Origin: Colidextribacter sp. OB.20
GTDB lineage: Bacteria > Bacillota > Clostridia > Oscillospirales > Oscillospiraceae
Assembly: GCF_009911595.1 (NCBI RefSeq)
Contig: NZ_QWKG01000018.1
Span: 1-64,000 of the forward strand
Direction of reading: 5' to 3'
DNA: 64,000 nt
Shown: one piece after another, positions 24,581 through 33,593 of the stretch
Layout: every line of letters begins with the position of its first letter
Numbering within the stretch: position 1 is the first letter of the stretch
Notes under the pieces: generated by a model
Seen by the model: the letters and a program-made list of their open reading frames with translations, nothing else
Told to the model about the DNA's origin: nothing
Database searches by the model: none
Program-made: the position numbers and the translations under genes

Positions 24581-24604
24581 ACGGACAGTAAAGCACGCTT
24601 TACA
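24563..24604. promoter_or_regulatory. Operator-like inverted repeat around the promoter
   Basis: TGTAAAGCGTGC (24563-24574) and its exact complement GCACGCTTTACA (24593-24604) flank the -10 and start site. A further TGTAAAGC occurs at 24540-24547 upstream of the -35. Likely the site of the XRE protein encoded next. Confidence 0.7.
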
Positions 24605-24683
24605 CCCACCCGCACATAGCCCTGTATTCCTGCCCTTCGGGCGGGAGTACAAAATTTACTTTTGTATATAAGGAGGTGGTCTG

Positions 24684-24887
24684 GTGACCAACCGTATCGC
24701 TGAATTGCGCAAAGCCCGGAAAATCTCTCAGGCGGAGCTGGCCGACGGGGTGGACGTCACCCGGCAGACCATCATCTCCCTGGAGAGCGGCCGGTACAAC
24801 GCCTCTCTGCTGCTGGCCCACAAAATAGCGAAGTATTTTGGGCTGACCATCGAGGAGGTATTTCTGTTTGAGGAGGAGACAACATGA
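24684..24887 (+). CDS. Small XRE-family repressor
   Basis: 67 residues, essentially one helix-turn-helix: IAELRKARKISQAELADG then VTRQTIISLESGRYNASL, ending AKYFGLTIEEVFLFEEE, the pattern of short Cro/YozG-like regulators that sit with small membrane proteins in Firmicutes. GTG start at 24684 after AAGGAGGTGGTCTG. Its stop overlaps the ATG of the next gene (ATGA), so the two are translationally coupled. Probably controls its own operon through the TGTAAAGC sites. Confidence 0.9.
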   Translation: MTNRIAELRKARKISQAELADGVDVTRQTIISLESGRYNASLLLAHKIAKYFGLTIEEVFLFEEETT

Positions 24888-25309
24888 AGCTGTTGAAAAG
24901 TAACGCGATGCAGGACGATTTGATCCGCTTGGGGTCAATGTTGGGACTCAGCATTTACCTTGTGACCAAGGCGGGGGCCGGACAGTGGGAGAAAAACATG
25001 GCGGTTACAGGGCTTTGGCTTGTTATTATTACAGCGCTCCTGGGATTTTGGCAGATATGGCGGGACAAGCGCATGACCCCGGAAGAGAAGCGGGAAGCGG
25101 AGCGGGAAAAGCGTGATGAGCGCAGCCGGATGATTCAGGACAGGGCAATGCGGAATTGCTGGAGCCTGGAGGACGCTGTGCTGATTATCGCGACGATTGT
25201 ATTCGTTTTTAGAAACCAGCCGTCTGTGTACAGCATTTTGTACCTGGTCCTGGTCGTCCGGGAGCTGGCCTGTGTTGCCACCCGCTGGTGGCTGGAGCGG
25301 AAATATTAA
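24884..25309 (+). CDS. Small membrane protein, family with DER-x3-I/M core, member 1
   Basis: 141 residues. About four hydrophobic segments: two before and two after a charged cytoplasmic-type stretch (EAEREKRDERSRMIQDRAM). This core recurs in the next three genes. The family resembles DUF2178/DUF3796-type proteins found with XRE regulators, but function is unknown. Coupled by ATGA overlap to the regulator. Confidence 0.75.
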   Translation: MKLLKSNAMQDDLIRLGSMLGLSIYLVTKAGAGQWEKNMAVTGLWLVIITALLGFWQIWRDKRMTPEEKREAEREKRDERSRMIQDRAMRNCWSLEDAVLIIATIVFVFRNQPSVYSILYLVLVVRELACVATRWWLERKY

Positions 25310-25341
25310 GACGCGGTAATTCTGTTTGAGGAGGAGATGAC

Positions 25342-25770
25342 ATGAGACAACGCTATGGAAAACCGTCGAAATGGGATTGGACCCTGGCGGCGGGGGCTCT
25401 TCTGGCCGGACTGCTTCTGCTGCTCCCCTTTGTCCCCGCCCTTCTGCGGGAGAAGCTGCCTGTGGTTTTGATTCCCGTCGGCGTGGGTCTGCTGGTGATG
25501 AATGCCTTTTCCCTTGCGTATTACAAGAGCCTGCCGGAGGAGGAACAGAAGGAGCGCAGCCGGGCGGACCGGGACGAGCGGAACGACATGATTCGGGGGA
25601 AGGCCGCCTGTGTCGTTCTGGATTTGGAAACCGGGCTTTGGGTGGTCCTGCTGTTTGTGTACGGCCTCTATCAGGAGAACCGGGATATTTTCACCCTGCT
25701 GATCTGGGTCAATCTCTTTCGGATATGCGCGATTGGGCTTACCCGCTGGTGGGTCAGCCGGAAGTATTGA
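25342..25770 (+). CDS. Small membrane protein, member 2
   Basis: 142 residues; hydrophobic segments about 12-30, 37-57, 92-110 and 115-133, with the shared core SRADRDERNDMIRGKAA at the centre and a C-terminus RWWVSRKY almost the same as member 1 (RWWLERKY), showing they are paralogues. RBS GAGGAGATGAC before ATG 25342. Function unknown. Confidence 0.75.
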   Translation: MRQRYGKPSKWDWTLAAGALLAGLLLLLPFVPALLREKLPVVLIPVGVGLLVMNAFSLAYYKSLPEEEQKERSRADRDERNDMIRGKAACVVLDLETGLWVVLLFVYGLYQENRDIFTLLIWVNLFRICAIGLTRWWVSRKY

Positions 25771-25782
25771 GGAGGTTTTGTT

Positions 25783-26199
25783 ATGAAGGATTTTTTGAAA
25801 AAGATATTCCCCTACGTGATGTTTGCAGCCGCTCTTGCCTTGATTCTCGCCGCGTTCCTGCTGGGGGAGCGTGTCCCGGAGCAGCTCAGCCTTGCCATGT
25901 TCACCCTGGGCGGTGTGCTGATGGGCTTCGGGGCGGTTGGAATCGCGCTAAGCCGCATCCGGATGTCCCCGGAACAGCAAAAAGAGTATGAGCGGGGCGA
26001 GCGTGACGAGCGCAACGTGGCCATCCGGGAGAAGGCTGCCATGTCCTCCTGGTACTGGACGCTGTACATGCTGTGGGCGGCGTTCATGGTCATCCAGATC
26101 TTTGTGGGCGGCCTGTGGGGGGTGGCCATCTCGGTGGTCATCGTCCTCCACTGCACCTTCTATATGATTAACATCCATCGGTGGAATAAAAAGATGTGA
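25783..26199 (+). CDS. Small membrane protein, member 3
   Basis: 138 residues with four hydrophobic segments and the shared core ERGERDERNVAIREKAAM between the second and third. Only 12 bases after member 2, with GGAGG before ATG 25783, so certainly the same transcript. Function unknown. Confidence 0.75.
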   Translation: MKDFLKKIFPYVMFAAALALILAAFLLGERVPEQLSLAMFTLGGVLMGFGAVGIALSRIRMSPEQQKEYERGERDERNVAIREKAAMSSWYWTLYMLWAAFMVIQIFVGGLWGVAISVVIVLHCTFYMINIHRWNKKM

Positions 26200-26257
26200 G
26201 GGAACCGTGTGTAGGGCGGGACGACCCGTCCCGCCGTTTCCCCGTCCCGCAGGCGAA

Positions 26258-26366
26258 AAAGCCTCCCTTCGCAAAGGGAGGTGGCATTTGCGAAGCAAAT
26301 GACGGAGGGTTTTCCCCGAAAATCCCCACCCGGCTTCGCCGGGAGCCCCCTTGCGAAGGGGGCCTT
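26258..26366. repeat. Four-hairpin intergenic repeat element, copy 3
   Basis: Stems CCTCCCTT/AAGGGAGG (26262-26281), CATTTGC-GAA-GCAAATG (26285-26301), CCCGGC-TTC-GCCGGG (26329-26343) and CCCCCTT-GCG-AAGGGGG (26346-26362). It sits inside the membrane protein operon between members 3 and 4. Confidence 0.8.
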
Positions 26367-26404
26367 ATGGTACAAACCTGTAAATATGGAAGGAGAACTG
26401 AAAC

Positions 26405-26869
26405 ATGCTGATAAAACAACTTTTGACCGGAAACGGGGACTACGGCAAGTCCCTGAAGCAGCGCCGCTGGGCGGCCATCGCCATGCTGTGCATCGGGCTG
26501 GTGGGCTTTGCCTGCTGGTTTCTGCTGGTGCCAAACAGCCCCCTGTCCGAGCACGCCCAGGGCTTCTATCTGGGGGCGGCCAGCGGCATCACCGCCGGGG
26601 CGCTGGTGCTGCTGATCCGCACCCAGTACCTCATCACCCACCCCCAGGCCCAGCGGAAGGCGAAAATCAAGGAGACCGACGAGCGGGAACGGAAAATCGT
26701 CCATACCGCCTTTGAGGTGGCGGGCGGAGTGACCTTCTTCGCCTCGGCGGCGGCACTGTTTGTGGTGCTGCCCTTGAGTATGGACGCCTTTCGAGCCCTG
26801 CTGGCGGTCATGACCCTGTTCTGCCTCGCGTTCGTGACCGCCAACGCCTGGCTGTCCAAAAAGCTGTGA
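26405..26869 (+). CDS. Small membrane protein, member 4
   Basis: 154 residues, four hydrophobic segments, with the core KIKETDERERKIVHTAFEV, a more distant version of that in members 1-3. RBS GGAAGGAGAACTGAAAC before ATG 26405. Its stop overlaps the GTG start of the pseudouridine synthase gene. Function unknown. Confidence 0.72.
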   Translation: MLIKQLLTGNGDYGKSLKQRRWAAIAMLCIGLVGFACWFLLVPNSPLSEHAQGFYLGAASGITAGALVLLIRTQYLITHPQAQRKAKIKETDERERKIVHTAFEVAGGVTFFASAAALFVVLPLSMDAFRALLAVMTLFCLAFVTANAWLSKKL

Positions 26870-27756
26870 GCCGGCGGCTGGAGCTGACCGTTACCCCCGA
26901 GCTGGCGGGGGTCAAGGTGGACACCCTGCTCCGGAAGCGGATGGGCCTTTCGGGGACGGTGGTAAAGCGCATCAAGTGGCTGGAGGACGGCATCCTGGCC
27001 GACGGGGCGCGGGTCTACACCGATTTCCGGCCGGCGGCGGGACAGGTGCTCTCCGTGCGGCTGGACGACCCGGACCGGCGCAGCGGCATTCTCCCGGCGC
27101 CGGGGCCGCTGGACATCGTCTATGAGGATTTGGACGTGATTGTCCTCAACAAGGCCCCAGGGGTGTCCGTCCACCCGGGGCCGGGGCACTTTGACGATAC
27201 GCTAGGTAATTTTCTCCTCTATCATTACGATGAGGAGGGGGAAACTGCCGATTTTCACCCCGTCCACCGGCTGGACCGGGGGACCAGCGGGCTGATGGTC
27301 GCCGCCAAGCACCCCCACGCCCAGGAGGTGCTGAAAAATCAGCTCCACACGGATGCCTTCCGCCGGGTCTATCTGGCGGTGTGTGAGGGCGTCCCGGAGC
27401 CCCCCGCCGGGGTGATCGACGCCCCTCTGGGCCCCCGCCCCGGCTCCCTCATGGAGCAGATGGTCCGGCCCGACGGCAAGTCCGCCCGGACGAGGTACGG
27501 GGTTCTGCGGCGCTGGGGGGACCGGGCCCTGGTGAGCCTGGAGCTGGAGACGGGCCGCACCCACCAGATCCGGGTCCATATGGCCCACATCGGCCACCCC
27601 CTCACTGGGGATTTCCTCTACGGGACGGAGGACCGGAGCCTCATCTCCCGCCCCGCCCTCCACTCGGGGTATCTGTCCTTCCTCCACCCCATTACAAAAG
27701 AAAAACAGCAGTTTGCCGTCCCCCTGCCCCAGGACATGGCCGGGCTGAAGCTGTAA
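26866..27756 (+). CDS. RluA/RluD-family pseudouridine synthase
   Basis: 296 residues starting at GTG 26866, overlapping the previous stop (GTGA). Residues 1-75 look like an S4-type RNA-binding region (VDTLLRKRMGLSGTVVKRIKW). The catalytic motif is VHRLDRGTSGLMV, whose aspartate is the catalytic residue, followed by LETGRTHQIRVHMAHIGHPL. It isomerises uridine to pseudouridine in rRNA or tRNA; the exact position cannot be read from sequence. Its coupling to a membrane protein operon is probably accidental. Confidence 0.92.
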   Translation: MSRRLELTVTPELAGVKVDTLLRKRMGLSGTVVKRIKWLEDGILADGARVYTDFRPAAGQVLSVRLDDPDRRSGILPAPGPLDIVYEDLDVIVLNKAPGVSVHPGPGHFDDTLGNFLLYHYDEEGETADFHPVHRLDRGTSGLMVAAKHPHAQEVLKNQLHTDAFRRVYLAVCEGVPEPPAGVIDAPLGPRPGSLMEQMVRPDGKSARTRYGVLRRWGDRALVSLELETGRTHQIRVHMAHIGHPLTGDFLYGTEDRSLISRPALHSGYLSFLHPITKEKQQFAVPLPQDMAGLKL

Positions 27757-27773
27757 TTTTTGACAAAAATATC

Positions 27774-27802
27774 TGGAAATCCTATCCCCTCTGTGGTACA
27801 AT
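27774..27802 (+). promoter_or_regulatory. Promoter of the phosphoglucomutase gene
   Basis: TGGAAA, 17 bases, TACAAT (27797-27802) with TGG before the -10. A TTGACA lies at about 27760-27765, but the TACAAT is then too far away. Confidence 0.5.
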
Positions 27803-27841
27803 AGCATGTGTAAAATTTTAACCGCAGGAGGTAATGTGATT

Positions 27842-29569
27842 ATGTCCTATCGCGATACTTATGAGGCCTGGCTGGTCAGCTCCGCCCTGTCCAACCAGGA
27901 GAAAGCCGAGCTGGAGGCCATCAAAAACGACGACAAGGAGATCGAATCCCGGTTCTTCTCCCAGCTGGAGTTCGGCACCGCCGGTCTCCGGGGCACTATG
28001 GGCGCCGGCACCTACCGGATGAACGTCCACGTCATCCGCCACGCCACCCAGGCCTTTGCCCAGGTCATCCTGGAGGAGGGCCCCAAGGCCGTCAAGCGGG
28101 GGGTCGCCATCTGCTTCGACTGCCGGAACAACTCCGATGTCTTTGCCCGGGAGGCCGCCTGCGTCATGGCGGGCAACGGCATTCCTGTCCGCCTGTTTGA
28201 GGCCCTGCGCCCCACCCCCGAGCTGTCCTTCGCCATCCGGGAGTACGGCTGCATCGCCGGCATCAACGTCACCGCCAGCCACAACCCCAAGGAGTACAAC
28301 GGCTATAAGGTCTACTGGGAGGACGGCGCTCAGCTGCCCCCCAAGCACGCCGACGAGGTGGCAAAGAAGATGCAGGAGCTGGACGTCTTTGCCTGCGTGA
28401 AGAAGGCTGATTATGATCAGGCCGTGTCCGAGGGTAAGATTGTCCTCATGGGCGCGGAGACCGACGAGAAGTTCCTGGCAAACGCCCTGGCTCAGGCCAT
28501 CGACATCCAGGCGGTGGAAAAGGTGGCCGACACCTTCAAGATGGTGTACACCCCCTTCCACGGCACCGGATATAAGCTGATCCCCGAGGCCCTGCGCCGG
28601 CTGGGCATGAAGCACGTCATCTGCGTCCCTGAGCAGATGGTCATCGACGGCAACTTCCCCACTGTAAAATCCCCCAACCCGGAGAACCCGGAGGGCTTCT
28701 ACCTGGCGGTGGACATCGCCAAAAAGGAGGGGGCCGACTTTATCCTGGGCTCCGACCCCGACGCCGACCGGGTGGGCATCATGGTCAACGTGGGCGGCGG
28801 CGAGTTCAAGGTGCTCACCGGCAACCAGACCGGCGTGCTGCTGCTGGACTACCTCATCGGGGCCATGAAGCGCACCGGCCGCCTGCCCGCCAATCCCGTG
28901 GCCCTCAAGACCATCGTTACCACCGAGATGGCCCGGAAGGTGGCCGAGGTCAACGGCCTGAAGTGCTTCGACACCTTCACCGGCTTCAAATTCCTGGCCC
29001 AGAAAAAGGACCAGCTGGAGAGCAGCGGCGAGGGGAACGTGATTATGTCCTATGAGGAGAGCTACGGCTATATGCTGGGCTCCTTCGTCCGGGATAAGGA
29101 TGCCGTCACTGCCGCCGTGGCCCTCAGCGAGATGGCCGCCTGGTACGCCGGCCAGGGGATGACCCTGTACGACGCCCTGCTGGCCCTGTATGACAAGTAC
29201 GGCTTCTACAGTGAGAAGACCTGCAACCTGGTCATGCCCGGCCTGGACGGTCTCAAAAAGATGGCCGGGCTCATGGCAAACCTGCGGGAGAAGCCCCCGG
29301 TGGAGATCGCCGGCGTGGCTGTCAAGGAGCAGAAGGACTATAAGGACGGCAGCGTGGTCTGCGTGGAGTGCGGCAAGAGGTCCCGGATGGAGCTGTCCGG
29401 CTCCAACGTGCTGCGCTACGAGATGGCCGACGGCACCAGCCTGATCGTCCGGCCCTCCGGCACCGAGCCCAAGGTCAAGGTCTACATCCTGGCTAACGGC
29501 GCGTCCAGGGAGGAGGCCGAGGCCAAGGTAGCCAAGTACGCCGCCTGGGCCGAGAGCCTGAAGGGCTGA
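27842..29569 (+). CDS. Phospho-sugar mutase (phosphoglucomutase type)
   Basis: 575 residues, typical of the PgcA/PGM2-like alpha-D-phosphohexomutases. Catalytic serine loop TASHNPKEYNGYKVYW (Ser ~146), metal-binding loop DPDADRVGI, sugar-binding YEESYGYMLG and phosphate-binding RPSGTEPKVKVY are all present. Converts glucose-1-phosphate and glucose-6-phosphate. ATG 27842 is preferred; an in-frame GTG six bases upstream lies too close to GGAGG. Own promoter; hairpin follows. Confidence 0.93.
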   Translation: MSYRDTYEAWLVSSALSNQEKAELEAIKNDDKEIESRFFSQLEFGTAGLRGTMGAGTYRMNVHVIRHATQAFAQVILEEGPKAVKRGVAICFDCRNNSDVFAREAACVMAGNGIPVRLFEALRPTPELSFAIREYGCIAGINVTASHNPKEYNGYKVYWEDGAQLPPKHADEVAKKMQELDVFACVKKADYDQAVSEGKIVLMGAETDEKFLANALAQAIDIQAVEKVADTFKMVYTPFHGTGYKLIPEALRRLGMKHVICVPEQMVIDGNFPTVKSPNPENPEGFYLAVDIAKKEGADFILGSDPDADRVGIMVNVGGGEFKVLTGNQTGVLLLDYLIGAMKRTGRLPANPVALKTIVTTEMARKVAEVNGLKCFDTFTGFKFLAQKKDQLESSGEGNVIMSYEESYGYMLGSFVRDKDAVTAAVALSEMAAWYAGQGMTLYDALLALYDKYGFYSEKTCNLVMPGLDGLKKMAGLMANLREKPPVEIAGVAVKEQKDYKDGSVVCVECGKRSRMELSGSNVLRYEMADGTSLIVRPSGTEPKVKVYILANGASREEAEAKVAKYAAWAESLKG

Positions 29570-29580
29570 GCAAGCTGAAA

Positions 29581-29613
29581 ATGTCCGCTCCCCCGGCAGG
29601 GAGCGGACATTTA
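29581..29613 (+). terminator. Hairpin between phosphoglucomutase and rhaD
   Basis: ATGTCCGCTCCC / GGGAGCGGACAT followed by only TT, so termination may be partial. Confidence 0.55.
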
Positions 29614-29636
29614 CTGGATATTTTGGAGGAGAGAGC

Positions 29637-30449
29637 ATGAAGGATATCTTGAACGCGCCCTTTGTGACGGAGATGATCCGCACCACCGCCAGCATGTACG
29701 GCCAGGGCTGGGACGAGCGCAACGGCGGCAACATCAGCCTGATGCTGGACCGGGGGCAGGCGGAGGAATATGTGGACCCCGGCCAGGTCCTGCGGACCAT
29801 CCCAACCGGCTTCTCCGCGCCCGAGCTGGAGGGCCGGGATTTTCTGGTCACCGGAACGGGGAAGTACTTCAAAAACGTGCGGTATGAGCCGGAGGCGGAC
29901 CTGGGACTGGTCCGGCTGACAGAGGGCGGCACCCAGGCCCAGCTGCTATGGGGGTACTCTGACGGGGGAAGCTTCACCTCGGAATTTCCCACCCACATGA
30001 TGAGCCACGCCGCCCGGCTGAGGACCGACCCGGAGAACCGGGTGGTCATGCACTGCCACCCGGTGAACCTGCTGGCTATGACCTATGTCCACCCGCTGGA
30101 CGACCGGGCCTTTACCCGCACCCTGTGGCAGATGTCCACCGAGTGCCTGGTGGTGTTTCCCGACGGAGTGAACGTGCTGCCCTGGATGCTCTGCGGCACC
30201 ACCCAGATCGGCGAGGCAACCGCGGAGAAGATGACCACCGCCCGACTGGTGGTCTGGGCCCAGCACGGCATCTACGGCGCGGGCCGGAATCTGGACGAGA
30301 CCTTCGGCCTGATCGAGACGGCGGAGAAGGCGGCAGAGGTCTATCTGAAAATCGCCCACCTGCCCCGGCTCCACACCATCACCGACGAGCAGCTGCACCT
30401 GCTGGAGCAGCGGTATAGCGTGAGGGCCCGGCCAGGCTTTCTGGACTGA
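29637..30449 (+). CDS. rhaD: Rhamnulose-1-phosphate aldolase
   Basis: 270 residues, class II aldolase/adducin fold, matching RhaD length (~274). Zinc ligands are visible in HCHPVN (~139-144) and WAQHG (H ~212); GGNISLML and the catalytic acidic region are present. It splits L-rhamnulose-1-phosphate into dihydroxyacetone phosphate and L-lactaldehyde. No rhaA or rhaB is in the window. The neighbouring GH106-like glycosidase on the opposite strand supports a rhamnose connection. ATG 29637 follows TTGGAGGAGAGAGC. Confidence 0.9.
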   Translation: MKDILNAPFVTEMIRTTASMYGQGWDERNGGNISLMLDRGQAEEYVDPGQVLRTIPTGFSAPELEGRDFLVTGTGKYFKNVRYEPEADLGLVRLTEGGTQAQLLWGYSDGGSFTSEFPTHMMSHAARLRTDPENRVVMHCHPVNLLAMTYVHPLDDRAFTRTLWQMSTECLVVFPDGVNVLPWMLCGTTQIGEATAEKMTTARLVVWAQHGIYGAGRNLDETFGLIETAEKAAEVYLKIAHLPRLHTITDEQLHLLEQRYSVRARPGFLD

Positions 30450-30456
30450 AAAGGAG

Positions 30457-30495
30457 ATCGGGTCCCCGTCCAAAAGGACGGGGACCCGATTTTAC
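30457..30495. terminator. Bidirectional terminator between rhaD and the glycosidase
   Basis: A 15-base perfect stem ATCGGGTCCCCGTCC / GGACGGGGACCCGAT, loop AAAA, followed by TTTT on the plus side. Confidence 0.88.
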
Positions 30496-33400
30496 CTTTT
30501 GATGAGCTTGACCTGGCCCAACAGGCCATAGGGGTGGAGAACACAGTCCGGGGTGTACAGAGCTCCCTCAGTGCGGAAGTCCGCCCAGCTGATCCGAGTA
30601 CAGCCTGTGTATTTCTGGTGGAGGGGCCCGAACAGGTTCCGGGGGGTGCCCACCAGCCGGAGATCAATGGAGTTTTCCCTGTCCTCCAGAAGGGCGGTGA
30701 TGTCCAGGGTGTTGTAGCCCGCGCCGAACAGGTGGCCGGCGGCCTGTCCGTTGACCGTGACCTGGACCAGGGCGGCGGAGTGGGCCTCCAGGGTCAGGAT
30801 AATCCGGCCCTCCGACGGACAGCAGGGGGGCGCGGTGAAGTGGTAGACCATGTCGCCGGGGTAGTGGCAGTAGCCCTGGGCGCACCAGTCGCCGAAATGG
30901 AGCCTGTCCGGTTCCCGGACAATCTCCCGGGCCAGATTGACCCCGAAATCGCCGATGATGAACAGGTCCTCCAGCTCCAGGTGGCCCCGGTAGGCCCCCC
31001 GGATGAGAAGCTCGTTCTCCCCCGGGACCAGCTCGGGCAGAGTCAGGGTGCGGATGGCCCTGTCCACATACCAGCCGCCGTCCTCCTGGCAGAGGACACC
31101 GTTGCACAGCACCTCCAGCCCCTCCGGGGCCTCCATAGCCAGGCGGCAGGGGGTGTCCGGCGTCTCCCAGACCTGGAAGGTCAGCCGCAGGGCGAAGGGG
31201 ACGCCGGCCTTGTTTTTCTCCTTCTCCACCCACAGGTAGCGCATGGGGGCGCCGTTGTAGTAGACCTGCTGCATCCCCAGAGCCTCCCGGATTTCCTTCT
31301 GGGCCCGCCACAGCTCCATGTCGGGGGAGAAGCCGGAGCCCGCCAGGCTGTATGCGCAGAGGTCCAGCACCAGGGCGTTGGGCATAGTCCGGGTGAAGGG
31401 GGCGGAGGGGCCCAGAAGGGCGAAGAGGGGCTCGCTGCGGTGGGGGTGCTCATAGGGCGGGGAGATGGACAGGGGGTGGTCCGCTCCTCCCGCCCGGAGG
31501 AAGTAGACCTTGCTGTAGGCCGGAGGCAGGGTGTCGGCAAAGACGGTGCTTCCCCCCTCCTGCCCGGCGGTGACAGGGCGGGATTTGCCGGTCCAGGGAT
31601 CGTACTCCTCCACCTCATATCCCCCAGGGAGGGTGAGCTTCACCCAGTGGGACTCCCTCCTGTCGTGGTTCACCGCCAGAAGCAGCCGGTCCTCCCCCAC
31701 CTGTCGGAGCATGGAAAGCAGCTCCGTATCCTCCTGCCCCAGCTGGTTGGTGATGGAGAGAGGCCGGGGAGAGAGGCGGTCCAGCTCCCGGAGGAGGTCC
31801 TCCAGGCTGTCCGCACGGGAGAAGGAATACCGCTCAAGCAGGGCGGCGGCCCGGTTTCCGGGGCGGCCTTCGGTCATCCCGGGCAGCTCGCCCATCCAGA
31901 TCAGCCTTCCGCCCCCCTTCAGGTACTCCTCCAGCAGCTCCATGGTGGAGCGGAACAGGGAGCAAACCTTGGGGACGATGACGGTGGTGTAGGACGCCTC
32001 TCCCACGGTGAGGACGCCCCCCTCCGCCCGGCCCTTCTCGGCCAGGATGGTCTCATCCCCGAAGTCGAAGTCCCGGTGAGCCCGGAACAGGGCCTCGGCC
32101 AGCCGGTTGCAGGCCTCCCCCTCCACGTTGAGAGCGGTGATATGGGGGTCTGACCAGCCGGTATTCATGTCCACGTGGGACAGGTCCTCCTCCGGGGCGC
32201 TGGCACATTTGGTCCACAGGGAGGAGATGGGGTGGAGGACCAGGATGCTCCGCACCGGCCTGCCTGCGGAGGTGCAGGCGGACAGACGGGCGAAGTAGTC
32301 CTCCATCAGACGGTTGTACTGCCACCAGGAGCTCTGGTAGTTGAATACCGGCGGGTAGTCCCGCTTCCGGCAGCCGGCGATGGAGTAGAGCATCATGTGC
32401 TGGCACCGGCGGGTCACCCCAAGGGCAAACTGCCAGTCCCCCAGCCACTTCTGGCCTTCAAAGTCAAAGGCCCAGCCGGTGCAGCCGTAGGTCTCGGAGA
32501 CCACGCTTTTCCGGCCATACTGATTGGCCACGCTGGTGCACTGCTTCACCGTCAGATACTCCCGGGACTGCTCCCCCAGAATGTCGATGCCGGGGCAGTG
32601 GAGATAGCGGTATTGGGGCATGGCCGCCCCGCAGACCCGGATGTTGTAGCCCAGGTCGTTCTCATAGAGCATGTGGCCGGTGAGGGACAGGCCCTGCTCC
32701 CCGCACCAGTCGTAGAGCTGCTTCATGTACCGCTCGCCGAACAGCTCCGACAGGGTGCGCCAGTAGTCGTGGCGGATCATGGAGCTGTCCGGGCCGTCGA
32801 AGAACAGCAGGGGGAGGCAGGCCTCCGGATCGTAGCCCCGGCGGCGGATGAACTCCGGGATAAAGTCCTCCGTCCAGGGCAGCCAGGGCCGGCCGGGGGT
32901 GAAGGCGCTGTAAAAGTCGCAGAAGTTGGGCTCATCCGTAAAGAAGCCCTTGACCGTGGAGCCGAATTTTGGGGCGAAACGCTCCCGGTATCTCTCGTGG
33001 GTGAGGGCGATGAACTGCCTCACCGCGCCGGCACTCAGATTGTCGCCAGGGGCGGAGCCGTTGTACCACTCGCTGCTGTCCGAGCGCTCCCGGCGGAGGA
33101 TGAGCAGGGTGCCGCCGCCGCCAAAGCGCCGGATGGTCCTTCCCTCCAGCTCCACCTGGCAGGCTGCCACCACATCCTCCCCCAGCTCCGGCGCGGAGCC
33201 ACAGGGGACAACCTCCAGGGTGAGGGCCTTCGCGGTGTTCCCCTCCGGGTCGGCGGCGGACACCATCCCCCCGGCGCTGCCGGAGGGCCATTTGTCCTCG
33301 TCATAAATCCACAGCTCCAGGCCGGACTCCTCCGCCTGCTCCGCGGCGGCGGACACGTCCTCCATCCACTCCTCTGAGAGATAGGGGGTCTCCAGCCCCT

Positions 33401-33572
33401 CCCGGGAGTGGATGAAGCAGCCCCCCAGACCCTTGTCCGCCATGTCCCGGACCTGGGAGGCCAGCTCCTCCCGGTCCAGCCGGCTGTTCCAGCCCCAAAA
33501 GGGGGCGCTGCGCAGGGCTCTGTCCGGGTCCTCCAGCTGCCGGCGCAGCTGGTCAAGTTCACAGTGTTCCAT
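30492..33572 (-). CDS. Large glycosidase, GH106-like (alpha-L-rhamnosidase family)
   Basis: 1026 residues, no signal peptide, so probably cytosolic and acting on imported oligosaccharides. The N-terminal PFWGWNSRLDREELASQV and GCFIHSREGLETPYLSEEW, then LWIYDEDKWPSG, are hallmarks of the GH106-type TIM barrel. The C-terminal part has jelly-roll regions (LILTLEAHSAALVQVTVNG). Start ATG 33572 is chosen for AAGGAGAATTGTT; the upstream frame covers a palindrome. It is the last gene of the leftward TRAP operon. Family assignment moderately sure; the glycan is unknown, with rhamnosides the best guess given rhaD next door. Confidence 0.8.
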   Translation of the reverse strand: MEHCELDQLRRQLEDPDRALRSAPFWGWNSRLDREELASQVRDMADKGLGGCFIHSREGLETPYLSEEWMEDVSAAAEQAEESGLELWIYDEDKWPSGSAGGMVSAADPEGNTAKALTLEVVPCGSAPELGEDVVAACQVELEGRTIRRFGGGGTLLILRRERSDSSEWYNGSAPGDNLSAGAVRQFIALTHERYRERFAPKFGSTVKGFFTDEPNFCDFYSAFTPGRPWLPWTEDFIPEFIRRRGYDPEACLPLLFFDGPDSSMIRHDYWRTLSELFGERYMKQLYDWCGEQGLSLTGHMLYENDLGYNIRVCGAAMPQYRYLHCPGIDILGEQSREYLTVKQCTSVANQYGRKSVVSETYGCTGWAFDFEGQKWLGDWQFALGVTRRCQHMMLYSIAGCRKRDYPPVFNYQSSWWQYNRLMEDYFARLSACTSAGRPVRSILVLHPISSLWTKCASAPEEDLSHVDMNTGWSDPHITALNVEGEACNRLAEALFRAHRDFDFGDETILAEKGRAEGGVLTVGEASYTTVIVPKVCSLFRSTMELLEEYLKGGGRLIWMGELPGMTEGRPGNRAAALLERYSFSRADSLEDLLRELDRLSPRPLSITNQLGQEDTELLSMLRQVGEDRLLLAVNHDRRESHWVKLTLPGGYEVEEYDPWTGKSRPVTAGQEGGSTVFADTLPPAYSKVYFLRAGGADHPLSISPPYEHPHRSEPLFALLGPSAPFTRTMPNALVLDLCAYSLAGSGFSPDMELWRAQKEIREALGMQQVYYNGAPMRYLWVEKEKNKAGVPFALRLTFQVWETPDTPCRLAMEAPEGLEVLCNGVLCQEDGGWYVDRAIRTLTLPELVPGENELLIRGAYRGHLELEDLFIIGDFGVNLAREIVREPDRLHFGDWCAQGYCHYPGDMVYHFTAPPCCPSEGRIILTLEAHSAALVQVTVNGQAAGHLFGAGYNTLDITALLEDRENSIDLRLVGTPRNLFGPLHQKYTGCTRISWADFRTEGALYTPDCVLHPYGLLGQVKLIKR

Positions 33573-33593
33573 AACAATTCTCCTTGGACCAAT

